64,000 nucleotides of DNA from Shimia sp040225985 (GTDB taxonomy: Bacteria > Pseudomonadota > Alphaproteobacteria > Rhodobacterales > Rhodobacteraceae): contig NZ_JBBPEU010000001.1 of NCBI RefSeq assembly GCF_040225985.1, positions 434,001-498,000 on the forward strand, given 5' to 3'. Below are positions 52,091 to 61,779 of the stretch, in pieces (position 1 is the stretch's first letter; every line of letters starts with the position of its first letter). The notes beneath the pieces are model-generated. The model saw nothing but the letters and a program-made list of their open reading frames with translations, was not told the DNA's origin and did not search any database. Position numbers and translations under genes: made by a program.

Positions 52091-53107
52091 TCAGTCTCCG
52101 TCCAGCGCGTTGAAACCTTCTGTAACCGCCAAGGCTGGGGCAAGCTCTTCGATCAGGATTTCACTGACGGCTTCAAGGGATTGGCGCAGGGTATCCAATT
52201 CGAACCAGCCCTGAACCTCGGTGATGTTGGCGAATGTGGGCGACTCGATGCCGTTGGCGGTCTCGAGCGCATATCCAAAGGCGGCGTCCAGATGCCCGGC
52301 GATGCCCGGATGATCGGTCGCAAGGATGCCCGCGAGATCACGCAGCGCCAAAAGTGATATCTCGACATGGCGCAGGGACCGTTCCGACCGCCATGCCTCG
52401 GCCCGCTTGGGGCGTGGTTTGTCGAAGCTGCCCAAAGGGCGCCCCAGCCGCATGTCCCTGGTGAATATAAGGCCGGTATAAAGTGCCTTGAACAGTTCTT
52501 GCACACCCTCGGCATCGGACTGGTAGGGGCCTTCACGGGACGGGGTTGCCAATTTTGCGGCATAGCCCTTTTGCCAGTCATCGCGCATTTCGCCTGCAAG
52601 GGCAGCGATGTCCCGCGTCATGGTCTGTATCAGGGCGCAGCGATAGTCCGCCGTGTCTGCGACCGACAGGGTCGGGTCGTAGAGCAGGTATTCAAGTGCA
52701 TAAAGCCCACGGGCTGCGATCGAGACCTGTTTGAACGTTTCTGCATCCCTTGCAGCGGGATCTTCCGACGCGATCAAGCCGTTCAGTGCCTTGGGAGTCT
52801 TGCCGCGGGTATCAGGCCAGAAGGCCAGCGCAAAGGCGCGGTTGTGCTGCTCCGACGGGCCAAAGCGCAGATGGCTGACCGCGACCCATGCATCAAAGGT
52901 TTGGTGGTAGGCCAACCTGAGCGCGGTCGAGTTCGCGTCGCAGTTCGCGTCCGCCGTACCGGCCAGCGCCTGCGCCTGTTCAGCAAGGCGGCCATAGCCG
53001 GGCAGGATATGGTCCTTGAGTGCAGAGGACACGGTTGGCGAAGCTTCGTCGGCCATCGACAGGGCTGGCAGGAAAAGCGCTAGAAATAGGGCGCGGATAT
53101 GGACCAT
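52091..53107 (-). CDS. Imelysin family (M75) iron-regulated periplasmic protein, copy B
   Basis: The 338-residue protein has a signal peptide (MVHIRALFLALFLPALSMAD) and an all-helical imelysin fold (LKDHILPGYGRLAEQAQAL near the N-terminus, YALEYLLYDP centrally). The GxHxxE motif of the family is modified here, with LEYLLY in its place, so metal chemistry may differ from copy A. The family works in periplasmic iron handling. Its ATG overlaps the di-heme gene's TAA by 1 nt. Confidence 0.87.
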   Translation of the reverse strand: MVHIRALFLALFLPALSMADEASPTVSSALKDHILPGYGRLAEQAQALAGTADANCDANSTALRLAYHQTFDAWVAVSHLRFGPSEQHNRAFALAFWPDTRGKTPKALNGLIASEDPAARDAETFKQVSIAARGLYALEYLLYDPTLSVADTADYRCALIQTMTRDIAALAGEMRDDWQKGYAAKLATPSREGPYQSDAEGVQELFKALYTGLIFTRDMRLGRPLGSFDKPRPKRAEAWRSERSLRHVEISLLALRDLAGILATDHPGIAGHLDAAFGYALETANGIESPTFANITEVQGWFELDTLRQSLEAVSEILIEELAPALAVTEGFNALDGD

Positions 53108-54636
53108 TACAGGCTCTCCAGAAAGGCAATCAGGGCGTCGCGATCCGCCGTTGGCAATTGCACCACTGCATCGCGCGCAGTTTGTGCTTCGCCCCCGTGC
53201 CAGAGAATGGCTTCAAGAAGGGATCTCGCGCGTCCGTCATGCAGAAAATACGTGTGGCCGCTGACATTTTGTGTCTGGCCGATACCCCAGAGGGGCGGGG
53301 TTTTCCACTCGCGTCCGGTTGCGCGGGCCTCGGGGCGGTTGTCGGCCAGCCCGTCACCCATGTCATGGAGCAATAGGTCAGTATAAGGCCAGATCATCTG
53401 GAAGCTTTGCTGTGGCTGGTCGGCAAGCCTGTGCGTGACATAGGCCGGGGTATGGCAATCAGCGCAGCCGGTGTTGTGGAACACGGATTTGCCGCGCAGA
53501 ACTTGCGGGTCGTCGGCGTTTTGCCGCGCAGGTACGCCCAAGTTTCGGGAATAGAATGTCACCAGGTCCAGCGCCTCGGCATCAACTTCATGAACCCGCA
53601 CATCCCCATCACCGTGGGGTGCATTGCGGCAGGCGGTTTGCGCAGGTGTGCAATCCCCCCAGGGCGCGGGCAGCAGGGGCGAGGAGATCCCAATATCATT
53701 TGCAAAGGCCTCGGCTGTTTGTTGGCGCACCGTGGGTGAGCCCGCCTTGTGCCCGAAACGGCCCAGCATCGGCTGGTGGTATTCCAGCGACCAAACCACG
53801 TTCGGGCGCCCTGAAATACCGTCGCCATCCGCATCGTCAGAGTCGGCCTTTCGCAGGATGTCTTCGCTACGGATCGCCTCAAGCATTCCCAGCCCGATCA
53901 TTTGAGGGGCGATGCGCGGGCTGATCATGGCATCCGGGTGCAGTGGCCCATAGCCGAGGCCCCGGACATGATATGTGGGCGCGCGCAGCGTGACGATCGT
54001 GCCGTCTGCAAGGGGGACTTCGGTTTCCTCATAGGTCACACTCAGCCTGTATTCGGCGGGGATGTTGACCAAGCTGTGATCCTGCAACTGGGTGCCATAG
54101 GTTGGGTCGGGGCGGGTAGCGAGATAGCCGGAAATTTCCTGTGTCAGATCATGGTCATCGGTGGGGATGGAGATCCGCAGGAACATGGACACAGAATCGT
54201 CTTCCGGACCTTCAGGAGGATGGCCGCGCCCGTCATTGATGTGACAGCGCAAACAGGACCGCGCATTGTAAAGCGGTCCCAGCCCGTCCGATGCTTTGGT
54301 CGAGGCCGGGGAAGACACCCATAGTTTGTCAAACAGGGCTTCGCCGACCCGAAAGGTCAGTTCATCCTCGAAGGGAATATTGGCAGAGGGGCGCGAAAAC
54401 GCCCCGGCATCACTGCGTGGCGGAACCGTGGCTGCGCCGGCGGGGTTCGCCTCGTAAGGTGACAAGGCCTTCGCATCTGTTCCTTGCCCGATAAACGCGC
54501 GGATGCGCTGTTCCTCCTGATCGGTGCGCGGCAGGGTCTTGAGATGCGGATCGCCAAGGTGCCCCCAGTCTTCCGCCTGCGCATGGGGTACGGCCAGCAG
54601 GCTGGCGGCAGACAGGAAGGTCAGGAAATGTCTCAT
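53107..54636 (-). CDS. Di-heme oxidoreductase (DHOR/DUF1111, putative peroxidase-like cytochrome c)
   Basis: The 509-residue protein has a signal peptide (MRHFLTFLSAASLLAVPHAQA) and two c-type haem motifs: CLRCH at residues 128-132 and CADCH in the C-terminal half. This matches the DHOR/thiol oxidoreductase class often found next to imelysin genes. It would be a periplasmic haem c electron-transfer enzyme, perhaps reducing or oxidising iron for uptake. The ATG at 54636 gives a proper signal peptide. It is followed by imelysin B with a 1-nt overlap and preceded by a porin-like gene. Confidence 0.9.
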   Translation of the reverse strand: MRHFLTFLSAASLLAVPHAQAEDWGHLGDPHLKTLPRTDQEEQRIRAFIGQGTDAKALSPYEANPAGAATVPPRSDAGAFSRPSANIPFEDELTFRVGEALFDKLWVSSPASTKASDGLGPLYNARSCLRCHINDGRGHPPEGPEDDSVSMFLRISIPTDDHDLTQEISGYLATRPDPTYGTQLQDHSLVNIPAEYRLSVTYEETEVPLADGTIVTLRAPTYHVRGLGYGPLHPDAMISPRIAPQMIGLGMLEAIRSEDILRKADSDDADGDGISGRPNVVWSLEYHQPMLGRFGHKAGSPTVRQQTAEAFANDIGISSPLLPAPWGDCTPAQTACRNAPHGDGDVRVHEVDAEALDLVTFYSRNLGVPARQNADDPQVLRGKSVFHNTGCADCHTPAYVTHRLADQPQQSFQMIWPYTDLLLHDMGDGLADNRPEARATGREWKTPPLWGIGQTQNVSGHTYFLHDGRARSLLEAILWHGGEAQTARDAVVQLPTADRDALIAFLESL

Positions 54637-54696
54637 CCGGCGTCTCCGAAAAGAGGGTAGGATGCCCGCGCATAGCACGGACATCCGATCAGGTCA

Positions 54697-55716
54697 TCAG
54701 CCGCCAATCGGGATGATGACATTCAGGCCAAACAACGTTTCATCCGTGCCCGCATCGTCCATCCATGCCAGCGCCCCTCCGAGTGTGATGCCACTGTCAA
54801 ATTCATACTCAACACCAAGCGTGGCAAGGTTGGTCACACCCGCGCTTTCAATATCACGGCGCACCAATGCCCCCGAGAACGTGGTTTGCCCGACACCATA
54901 GGCCGCATTCAGCGTGACATAGTTAGCATCATCCGCCGTCCCACCAAATCCGGTGAACATCGCCGCCTCGCCGTAGACGAACAGGCCGTTGGCGAAACTG
55001 TGTGACAGGCCCGCAATCACCCCCTGTTCGTCTTTCACGTCACCCGTTCCTGCCGAAAGATGGCGCGCGCCGATGTGAAAGCGGGTGTCGTCAAAGGTTT
55101 TGGTCCATTGAACCGAAACGTTGTCGAGTTGACCGGTGTTGCCCGCGCCGCCCGCTGCTGTCGTGTTGCGGCCACGATTGTTGAAGGCGGATTCGCTGAG
55201 AACAGTGTCATCGGCATAAAACACACTAAAGGACAGCATGCTGCCATCGCCAAGACCAAAGTCGGCAAGAAACCCGATTTGTTCGGCCAGTTCGTAGTCT
55301 TCTGCAATGGCGCCAGAAAAGAACCCCGCGGTGTCATCCCAGGCCGTACCGAACTCGGGGTGTACTTTCCCGACAACGATGCTGGTCGAATTCAGATCAA
55401 TCTGAACGCCTAATTCGTGGATATAGGCGCCGATCCCTTCCCAAGTGCCGTGGCCGTTATAAAACGGATCAAGACCGGACTCGATTGTCAGGCCACCAAA
55501 AAGAGAGAAGGTGTCGCTCAAGTGAAGATTGGCGAGGAACTCGGCAACTAGGTAGTTGTCTGTCGCCTCGTTCGCGGCGATGTCGGATTTGAGGATAGAG
55601 GCCGATCCTACTTCAATTTCGCCTTCCCAGGTAAAGGCCGAGCTTTCTTGCGCGGTGACGCCGGACGCACCAAGAGACAGGGCAGCGATGACCGCGCCCG
55701 TTGAGTTGATTTTCAT
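54697..55716 (-). CDS. Outer-membrane porin-like protein
   Basis: The 339-residue protein has a signal peptide (MKINSTGAVIAALSLGASGVTAQ) followed by alternating-hydrophobicity strands rich in Gly, Asn, Asp and aromatic residues, ending in VIPIGG. The ends are consistent with a 16-stranded general porin or a small iron-regulated porin. It lies between two iron-related genes (imelysin A upstream, di-heme protein downstream), so a role in passing iron or a complex across the outer membrane is likely. Porins of this family diverge strongly, so the identity is by layout only. It is 71 nt after imelysin A. Confidence 0.75.
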   Translation of the reverse strand: MKINSTGAVIAALSLGASGVTAQESSAFTWEGEIEVGSASILKSDIAANEATDNYLVAEFLANLHLSDTFSLFGGLTIESGLDPFYNGHGTWEGIGAYIHELGVQIDLNSTSIVVGKVHPEFGTAWDDTAGFFSGAIAEDYELAEQIGFLADFGLGDGSMLSFSVFYADDTVLSESAFNNRGRNTTAAGGAGNTGQLDNVSVQWTKTFDDTRFHIGARHLSAGTGDVKDEQGVIAGLSHSFANGLFVYGEAAMFTGFGGTADDANYVTLNAAYGVGQTTFSGALVRRDIESAGVTNLATLGVEYEFDSGITLGGALAWMDDAGTDETLFGLNVIIPIGG

Positions 55717-55787
55717 GATTTTTCCGTGTGTTTAGGCAGAGAGGCGGTCTGGCGTCCGGCTGGTCGCCTCTCTGTGGGTTGGTGTTT

Positions 55788-57053
55788 TTATTCGAAAACG
55801 GCAGACGGGTTGTCGAGACTGTCCGAGCCTTCGACGCTAACGCCATCAAGCCCAAGCGCCTTGACCACGCGTTCGATGCTGCGGGTCTGATCGACAAGCC
55901 CATTGATGCCAGCCATGATCAGTGACTCGCCCTCGGCATCGCCGCGGGCCAGCATCTGGTCATAGGCGAACCCGTTGTCAGCCGCCGATTTGAGCGCGCC
56001 AAGAGCAGCCATCGTGGTGTCGAGTTTGGCTTTCATTTCCGCATCAAGATCACTATCGACGGCTATCACCAGATCCGAAAGGGATGCGCCTGAAACCTCG
56101 GTTCCATCAATGCGGGTATAGCTGCCCAAGTATACATTCTGGATGCCCTGACCATCATAATAGTGGCTGTTATGCGTGTTGTCAGAGAAACAGTCATGTT
56201 CCTCTTCTGGGTCATTCAGCATCAGGCCAAGGCGCATCCGCTCTCCTGCTTGTTCGCCGTAAGAGAGAGACCCCATGCCCGTCAGAATAGCGGTCAGGCC
56301 GGCGTTGTCGTCTGCGGTCACGGTGGCGCGCGCTTTGCCACCTTCGGCCCATTGTGCGGCCATGTATTCCAGATCACTGACCAACAGGTCTGTGGCAGCC
56401 TTCAGGTATTCTGCGCGGCGGTCGCAATTTCCGCCGGTACATCCCTCGCCCTGCACATAGTCGGTAAAGGGACGGTTGCCTGCGCCGGGGCCCGTGCCGT
56501 TCAGGTCTTGACCCCAAAGCAGGAACTCGACGGCGTGATAGCCGGTCGCGACATTGGCCTCGACCTCGTCTGCTTCGTGCAGGATTTCGGACAGGAAGTC
56601 CGGCGTGATCCGCGAGGCATCAATCATGGACCCCGAGATTTCGAGCGACGGGTTGGCGATGACATTGGCCACGTTCAGCGGGTTCTCGTCCGAGGGGCCG
56701 CCATAAGACGAGTCCACATAGTCTATCAACCCTTCGTCCAGCGGCCATGCGTTGACCTTGCCTTCCCACTCGTCGACGATGGCGTTGCCGAAACGGTATA
56801 CCTCGGTCTGTTGATAGGGCACCCGCGCGTCGATCCACGCTGCCTTAGCTGTATCAAGTGTTTCTTGCGACGGGGCGGCGATCAGAGCCTCGACTGCTGC
56901 CTGCAGCGTGCGGGCAGTGATAAAGCTGTCGGTATATTTGGCCTCGGCGATATTGGCATAGGTGCTCAGCACCTCTGCGGGTGTGGCTGCGAACGCACCG
57001 GGTGCCATGCCAATACACAGGGCCGTGACGGCCCAAAGTGTTGTTGTTTTCAT
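55788..57053 (-). CDS. Imelysin family (M75/IrpA) periplasmic protein, copy A
   Basis: The 421-residue protein has a signal peptide (MKTTTLWAVTALCIGMAPGAFA) and the full imelysin layout: ANIAEAKYTDSFITARTLQA, WIDARVPYQQTEVYRFG, the GxHxxE motif in GYHAVEFLLWGQD, and C-terminal GSYTRIDGTEVSG repeats. It is longer than copy B because it includes two imelysin half-domains. It belongs to the IrpA/ICMP class of iron-regulated proteins. The start at 57053 follows AAGGG; a longer frame reaching 57185 spans the control region. It heads the iron operon, with a TGA-N9-TCA box 59 nt upstream. Confidence 0.92.
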   Translation of the reverse strand: MKTTTLWAVTALCIGMAPGAFAATPAEVLSTYANIAEAKYTDSFITARTLQAAVEALIAAPSQETLDTAKAAWIDARVPYQQTEVYRFGNAIVDEWEGKVNAWPLDEGLIDYVDSSYGGPSDENPLNVANVIANPSLEISGSMIDASRITPDFLSEILHEADEVEANVATGYHAVEFLLWGQDLNGTGPGAGNRPFTDYVQGEGCTGGNCDRRAEYLKAATDLLVSDLEYMAAQWAEGGKARATVTADDNAGLTAILTGMGSLSYGEQAGERMRLGLMLNDPEEEHDCFSDNTHNSHYYDGQGIQNVYLGSYTRIDGTEVSGASLSDLVIAVDSDLDAEMKAKLDTTMAALGALKSAADNGFAYDQMLARGDAEGESLIMAGINGLVDQTRSIERVVKALGLDGVSVEGSDSLDNPSAVFE

Positions 57054-57112
57054 CTTTCGTGTCCCTTGAGAAATTTGTGCCTTGGCCTGCAAGCCTGAGT
57101 TACGGCATAATC

Positions 57113-57127
57113 TGACTATATTTGTCA
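57113..57127 (-). promoter_or_regulatory. Iron-responsive operator (IRO box, TGA-N9-TCA), RirA-type
   Basis: TGACTATATTTGTCA is a perfect TGA-N9-TCA dyad, the consensus of the RirA-type IRO box in alphaproteobacteria. It lies 59 nt upstream of the imelysin A start in the divergent gap between the iron operon and the beta-oxidation operon. Repression of the imelysin/porin/di-heme operon under iron-replete conditions is expected. Confidence 0.7.
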
Positions 57128-57280
57128 GGAATGTAAAGTTTTGAATTTTTATCAGGAATGAGCCGGAAGTTCCGTTGCGTAGCAAACGGGAATCGGGAGT
57201 TCCGCTTGTTGCTATTCATCGACGCGCCGATAACATACTACTCAGTATCTTTTTCGACTGTCGACTTTTGGGAGGAAATC

Positions 57281-59371
57281 GTGTCGGGACCTGTATCCAC
57301 CAAAATTGAGGACCGCATTGCGGTCATTGAAATCAACAATCCACCCGTGAACGCCGCCAGCCATGCGGTGCGCGAGGGGCTGATCTCGGCTGTTCTGGAC
57401 GCAGATGCAAATGCCGATGTGGACGCCATCGTGATCTATGGCGCGGGAAACACGTTCATCGCGGGCGCGGACATCAAGGAATTCGGCCAACCACCCAAGG
57501 CGCCACACTTGCCGCAGCTCATTGACGAGATGGAGGCGGTGTCAAAGCCAACGGTTGCGGCACTGCATGGTACCGCGCTGGGTGGCGGTCTTGAAACGGC
57601 GCTTGGGTCGCATTACCGCATCGCTTTGGCAACGGCGCGGTTCGGGCTGCCGGAGGTTCACCTTGGCCTGTTGCCCGGCGCGGGCGGGACTCAGCGGTTG
57701 CCGCGTGTTATCCCCGTTGCCAAGGCCGCCCAGATGATGACCAGCGGCACCATGATCGGTGCCCAAGAGGCGCTTCAACTGGGTCTGATTGATGAAATCG
57801 CAGAAGGGGACGATATTCGTTCCGCCGGTTTCGCTTATGCGCAAAAACTGGTGGCGGACGGGGCTGGGGTGCGCCCAACCAGCGCTCGTGCTCCGATGCC
57901 CGTGGCTGAGGGCGAACTGGATGCGGTCCGGGCCAAGGTCGCCAAGGCGGCGCGGGGCTTGATCGCGCCTCTGAAAATCATGGATGCCATCGAGGCGGCG
58001 CTGACTCTGCCCTTTGACGAGGGGCAGCAAAAGGAACGCGCGCTGTTCATGGAGCTGATGGCCGATGAACAGCGCAGTGCGATGATCCATGCCTTCTTTG
58101 CCGACCGGCAAGTGGGCAAGGTGCCGGAATTGAAAACCGGGACACCGCGCGACATCCGCAAGATCGGTGTCGTCGGGGGCGGCACGATGGGGGCTGGCAT
58201 TGCCACGAGCGCCCTTTTAGCCGGTTTGGATGTGACCCTCGCCGAACGTGATGACGAAGCTGCGGCCAAGGCGCTGGAAACGGTGTCCGGCCATTTGTCG
58301 GGCGCGGTCAAGCGCGGGAAGCTGAAGCAGGAGAAACACGACGCGATCATCGGCGGTAAGTTCCGTACAACGACAGACTACGCGGATTTTGCCGATGTGG
58401 ATCTTGTGATCGAAGCCGTGTTTGAAAGCATGGAAGTCAAGAAAGACGTGTTTGGCAAGCTGGACATGATCTGCAAACCGGGCGCGATCCTTGCCTCGAA
58501 CACGTCTTACCTGAACATCGACGAGATCGCGGCGATGACCCAGCGGCCCGAAGATGTGATCGGCTTGCATTTCTTCTCGCCAGCGCATGTAATGCGCCTG
58601 CTTGAGGTGGTGGTCGGCAAAAAGACTAGCGACGATGTGGTGGCAAGCGGTTTTGCCCTGGCCAAGAAAATGCGCAAGATCGCGGTGCGGTCTGGTGTCT
58701 GTGACGGGTTTATCGGCAATCGCATCCTGAACACCTATGCCACGGCAATCAACGGTGCGGTGCTGGCGGGGGCCAGCCCCTATGACGTCGATCGGGCGAT
58801 GGAAGAGTTCGGTCTGGCGATGGGCCTGTTCCGTGTGGCCGACCTTGCGGGGTTGGATATCGGATGGGCCAACCGCAAGCGCATGGCGCCGGACCGTGAC
58901 CCGCGCGAGCAATACGCTGAATTCGCGGACAAGATCTGTGAACTGGGCCGGTATGGCCGCAAGACAGGGCGCGGGTTCTATATCCACGGCGCCGATGGCA
59001 GCGAAACGCCGGATCCCGAGGTGCTTGACATCATCGCGGCCGAGCGTGCAGCAAAGGGGATCACCCCCCGCGAGATCAGCGATACGGAAATCATCGACCG
59101 CTATATGGCCGCCATGGTCAATGAATCCGCCAAGGTGGTGGGCGAGGGCATCGCTTTGCGCCCGCTGGACGTCGATATCACGCTGCTGAACGGGTATGGT
59201 TTCCCGCGCTGGCGGGGCGGTCCCCTGCACTATGCGGATACTGTCGGACTCGACAAAATTCTCAACGACATCAAAATCTTCCAGAAAGAAGACGACTTCT
59301 TTTGGCAACCCGCCCCCCTGCTTGAAAAGCTCGCGGCCGAGGGTGGCAAATTTGCAGACCTGAACGGGTAA
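57281..59371 (+). CDS. Bifunctional enoyl-CoA hydratase/3-hydroxyacyl-CoA dehydrogenase (FadB/FadJ/PimF-type)
   Basis: The 696-residue protein has an N-terminal crotonase domain (NAASHAVREGLISAV; oxyanion loop GNTFIAGADIKEFG; HGTALGGGLETALG) and then a 3-hydroxyacyl-CoA dehydrogenase domain beginning at IGVVGGGTMGAGIA with the NAD site. LHFFSPAHVMRLLEVVVG carries the catalytic His, and the C-terminal dehydrogenase block follows. It performs hydration and NAD-dependent oxidation of enoyl-CoA. The GTG at 57281 has GGAGGAAATC directly before it and replaces a longer frame. It leads an operon resembling pimFBCD for dicarboxylyl-CoA degradation. Confidence 0.94.
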   Translation: MSGPVSTKIEDRIAVIEINNPPVNAASHAVREGLISAVLDADANADVDAIVIYGAGNTFIAGADIKEFGQPPKAPHLPQLIDEMEAVSKPTVAALHGTALGGGLETALGSHYRIALATARFGLPEVHLGLLPGAGGTQRLPRVIPVAKAAQMMTSGTMIGAQEALQLGLIDEIAEGDDIRSAGFAYAQKLVADGAGVRPTSARAPMPVAEGELDAVRAKVAKAARGLIAPLKIMDAIEAALTLPFDEGQQKERALFMELMADEQRSAMIHAFFADRQVGKVPELKTGTPRDIRKIGVVGGGTMGAGIATSALLAGLDVTLAERDDEAAAKALETVSGHLSGAVKRGKLKQEKHDAIIGGKFRTTTDYADFADVDLVIEAVFESMEVKKDVFGKLDMICKPGAILASNTSYLNIDEIAAMTQRPEDVIGLHFFSPAHVMRLLEVVVGKKTSDDVVASGFALAKKMRKIAVRSGVCDGFIGNRILNTYATAINGAVLAGASPYDVDRAMEEFGLAMGLFRVADLAGLDIGWANRKRMAPDRDPREQYAEFADKICELGRYGRKTGRGFYIHGADGSETPDPEVLDIIAAERAAKGITPREISDTEIIDRYMAAMVNESAKVVGEGIALRPLDVDITLLNGYGFPRWRGGPLHYADTVGLDKILNDIKIFQKEDDFFWQPAPLLEKLAAEGGKFADLNG

Positions 59372-59383
59372 GGAGAACGCCCA

Positions 59384-60559
59384 ATGAAACAAGCTGTTAT
59401 CGTATCCACCGCACGCACCGGTCTGGCCAAATCGTTCCGCGGGTCGTTTAACGCCACACATGGTGCCACCATGGGCGGGCATTCGGTGCAAGCCGCCGTG
59501 GCCCGCGCCGGTCTTGAAGGTGCCGAGATCGAAGACTGCGTGATCGGTTGCGGCCTTCCCGAAGGAGAAACCGGAGCCAATATCGGACGCCAGATCGCGA
59601 TCCGTGCGGGCCTTCCGGTGACCGCGTCGGGCATGACCGTGAACCGGTTCTGTTCGTCCGGGCTTCAGGCGATTGCCATTGCGGCGAATGCCATCACCCA
59701 GGAAGGGGCTGGTCCGATGGTCGCCGGAGGCGTCGAGAGTATTTCGCTGGTCCAATCGAAAATGCGCCCTGCGCCCGATCCGTGGATCCTTGAGCACAAG
59801 CCCGCGATCTACATGACCATGATCGAAACCGCCGACATCGTGGCCAAGCGTTATGGGCTGAGCCGTGACTATCAGGACGAGTACGCTCTGCGCAGCCAGC
59901 ACCTGATTGCCAAGGCGCAGGCCGAGGGCAAGTTCGACGATGAGATCGTTCCGATGCAGGCTACCATGGCCGTCAAGAACAAGGAAACGGGTGAAATCTC
60001 GATGAAAGAGGTGACCGTGGATCGGGACGAATGCAATCGGCCCGGCACCACTTTCGAAGGTTTGTCAGGGTTGGAACCAGTGCGCGGTGAAGGCAACTTC
60101 ATCACGGCGGGCAATGCCAGCCAGCTTTCTGACGGGTCTGCCGCGCTTGTTTTGATGGAGGCCGATGAAGCGGCGCGCCGGGGTCTTGAACCGCTTGGGG
60201 CGTTCAAGGGCTTTGCCGTCGCGGGATGTGAACCCGATGAAATGGGCATTGGTCCGGTGTTTGCCGTGCCGCGTCTGCTGGAACGTCACGGTTTGACGGT
60301 TGATGACATCGACCTTTGGGAATTGAACGAAGCATTCGCCAGTCAGTGCCTTTACAGTCGTGACCGTCTTGGCATTGATCCCGAGAAGTATAACGTGAAT
60401 GGCGGGTCGATCGCGATTGGACACCCCTTTGGCATGACCGGTGCACGCATGACAGGGCACCTGCTGCTAGAGGGCAAACGTCGCGGTGCGAAATTGGGTG
60501 TTGTCACCATGTGTATTGGTGGTGGCATGGGGGCTGCTGGCCTGTTCGAAATCTTCTAG
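59384..60559 (+). CDS. Acetyl-CoA acyltransferase (thiolase)
   Basis: The 391-residue thiolase has the active-site Cys in NRFCSSGLQA, the His in GHPFGMTGARM and the second Cys in MCIGGGMGAAG. It cleaves 3-ketoacyl-CoA to acetyl-CoA and a shortened acyl-CoA. It lies 12 nt after the FadB-type gene with GGAGA upstream, and 10 nt before an acyl-CoA dehydrogenase gene, a PimB-like position in the pim operon order. Confidence 0.94.
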   Translation: MKQAVIVSTARTGLAKSFRGSFNATHGATMGGHSVQAAVARAGLEGAEIEDCVIGCGLPEGETGANIGRQIAIRAGLPVTASGMTVNRFCSSGLQAIAIAANAITQEGAGPMVAGGVESISLVQSKMRPAPDPWILEHKPAIYMTMIETADIVAKRYGLSRDYQDEYALRSQHLIAKAQAEGKFDDEIVPMQATMAVKNKETGEISMKEVTVDRDECNRPGTTFEGLSGLEPVRGEGNFITAGNASQLSDGSAALVLMEADEAARRGLEPLGAFKGFAVAGCEPDEMGIGPVFAVPRLLERHGLTVDDIDLWELNEAFASQCLYSRDRLGIDPEKYNVNGGSIAIGHPFGMTGARMTGHLLLEGKRRGAKLGVVTMCIGGGMGAAGLFEIF

Positions 60560-60569
60560 GAGGCATGAA

Positions 60570-61766
60570 ATGGACCTGACCTATACCGACGAGGAAAAAG
60601 CCTTTCGCGCAGACGTGCGGACGTGGCTGCAAGAGAACTTGCCACGCGATCTGAGCGAAAAGGTGCGGCTGGGCAAACGTCTTGGCAAACAGGATATCGA
60701 ACTCTGGCATAGCCTGCTGAATGAAAAGGGATGGCTCGCGCCAAACTGGCCTGCGGAATATGGTGGTGCCGAGTGGAATGCCGTGCAACGTCAGATCTAC
60801 GAGGAAGAGGCTTGTCTGGCCCATGCGCCCCGTACGCTGCCGTTTGGTTTGAACATGCTGGCGCCGGTTCTGATGGCCTTTGGCAGCGAGGAACAGCGCC
60901 AGTATTTCCTGCCCCGCATTCTGAACGGCGAACACTGGTGGTGTCAGGGATATTCCGAACCAGGTGCGGGGTCCGACCTTGCCGCGCTCAAGACGCGTGC
61001 GGTGCGGGACGGGGACGATTATGTCGTTAACGGACAAAAGACGTGGACCACGCTGGGCCAGCACGCGGACTGGATCTTCTGCCTTGTGCGGACTGACCCC
61101 GACGTGAAAAAGCAGGAAGGCATTTCTTTCCTCCTGATCGACATGAAGTCGCCCGGTGTGACCGTGCGCCCTATCGTCCTGATTGATGGCGAGGCCGAGG
61201 TTAACGAGGTCTTCTTTGACAATGTGCGCGTACCAGCCAAGAACCTCGTGGGTGAAGAGAACAAGGGCTGGACCTATGCCAAATACCTTCTGACCCACGA
61301 ACGCACCAATATCGCCGGTGTCGGGTTCTCAACAGCGGCACTGGAAACACTGAAACACGTTGCACAGACGGTGCAGTCCGGGGGCAAGCCTCTTGCCGAA
61401 AACCCGCATTTTGCGGCGCGGATGGCGCAGGTGGAAATTGACCTGATGGCGATGGCCACGACCAACCTGCGGGTCGTGTCTGCCGCCGCCAAGGGCGAGG
61501 CTCCCGGTGCCGAAAGCTCGATGCTCAAGGTCAAGGGCACCGTGATACGGCAGGAGCTTACATCACTACTGCGTCGTGCGGTCGGGCCCGATGCTTTGCC
61601 CTTCCAGCCCGACTATCTTGAAGGGGGCGACAACGCCGAGATGATGGGTCCGGAACATGCGGCGACGTCCGCGCCAAGCTATTTCAACATGCGCAAACTG
61701 TCGATCTTTGGCGGATCGAACGAGGTGCAGCGCAGCATCATCACCAAAGCCATTCTCGGTCTGTAA
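60570..61766 (+). CDS. Acyl-CoA dehydrogenase, PimC-like (pimeloyl-CoA dehydrogenase large subunit)
   Basis: The 398-residue flavoprotein starts MDLTYTDEEKAFRADVRTWL and has the ACAD signature blocks QGYSEPGAGSDLAALKTRAV and INGQ/VNGQKTWTT, GENKGWTYAKYL-type middle region and a C-terminal IFGGSNEVQRSIITK. It oxidises acyl-CoA to enoyl-CoA with FAD. The pairing with a second, smaller dehydrogenase-family gene matches the PimC/PimD heteromer that acts on pimeloyl-CoA. The ATG at 60570 is preceded by AGGAGG. A longer frame starting in the thiolase end is rejected. Confidence 0.9.
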   Translation: MDLTYTDEEKAFRADVRTWLQENLPRDLSEKVRLGKRLGKQDIELWHSLLNEKGWLAPNWPAEYGGAEWNAVQRQIYEEEACLAHAPRTLPFGLNMLAPVLMAFGSEEQRQYFLPRILNGEHWWCQGYSEPGAGSDLAALKTRAVRDGDDYVVNGQKTWTTLGQHADWIFCLVRTDPDVKKQEGISFLLIDMKSPGVTVRPIVLIDGEAEVNEVFFDNVRVPAKNLVGEENKGWTYAKYLLTHERTNIAGVGFSTAALETLKHVAQTVQSGGKPLAENPHFAARMAQVEIDLMAMATTNLRVVSAAAKGEAPGAESSMLKVKGTVIRQELTSLLRRAVGPDALPFQPDYLEGGDNAEMMGPEHAATSAPSYFNMRKLSIFGGSNEVQRSIITKAILGL

Positions 61767-61779
61767 GGAGAACAGGAAA

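Noticed and set aside
58217..59902. Minus-strand open frame of about 560 codons opposite the beta-oxidation operon
   Set aside because: It overlaps the well-supported FadB-type and thiolase genes on the other strand and has no domain features.
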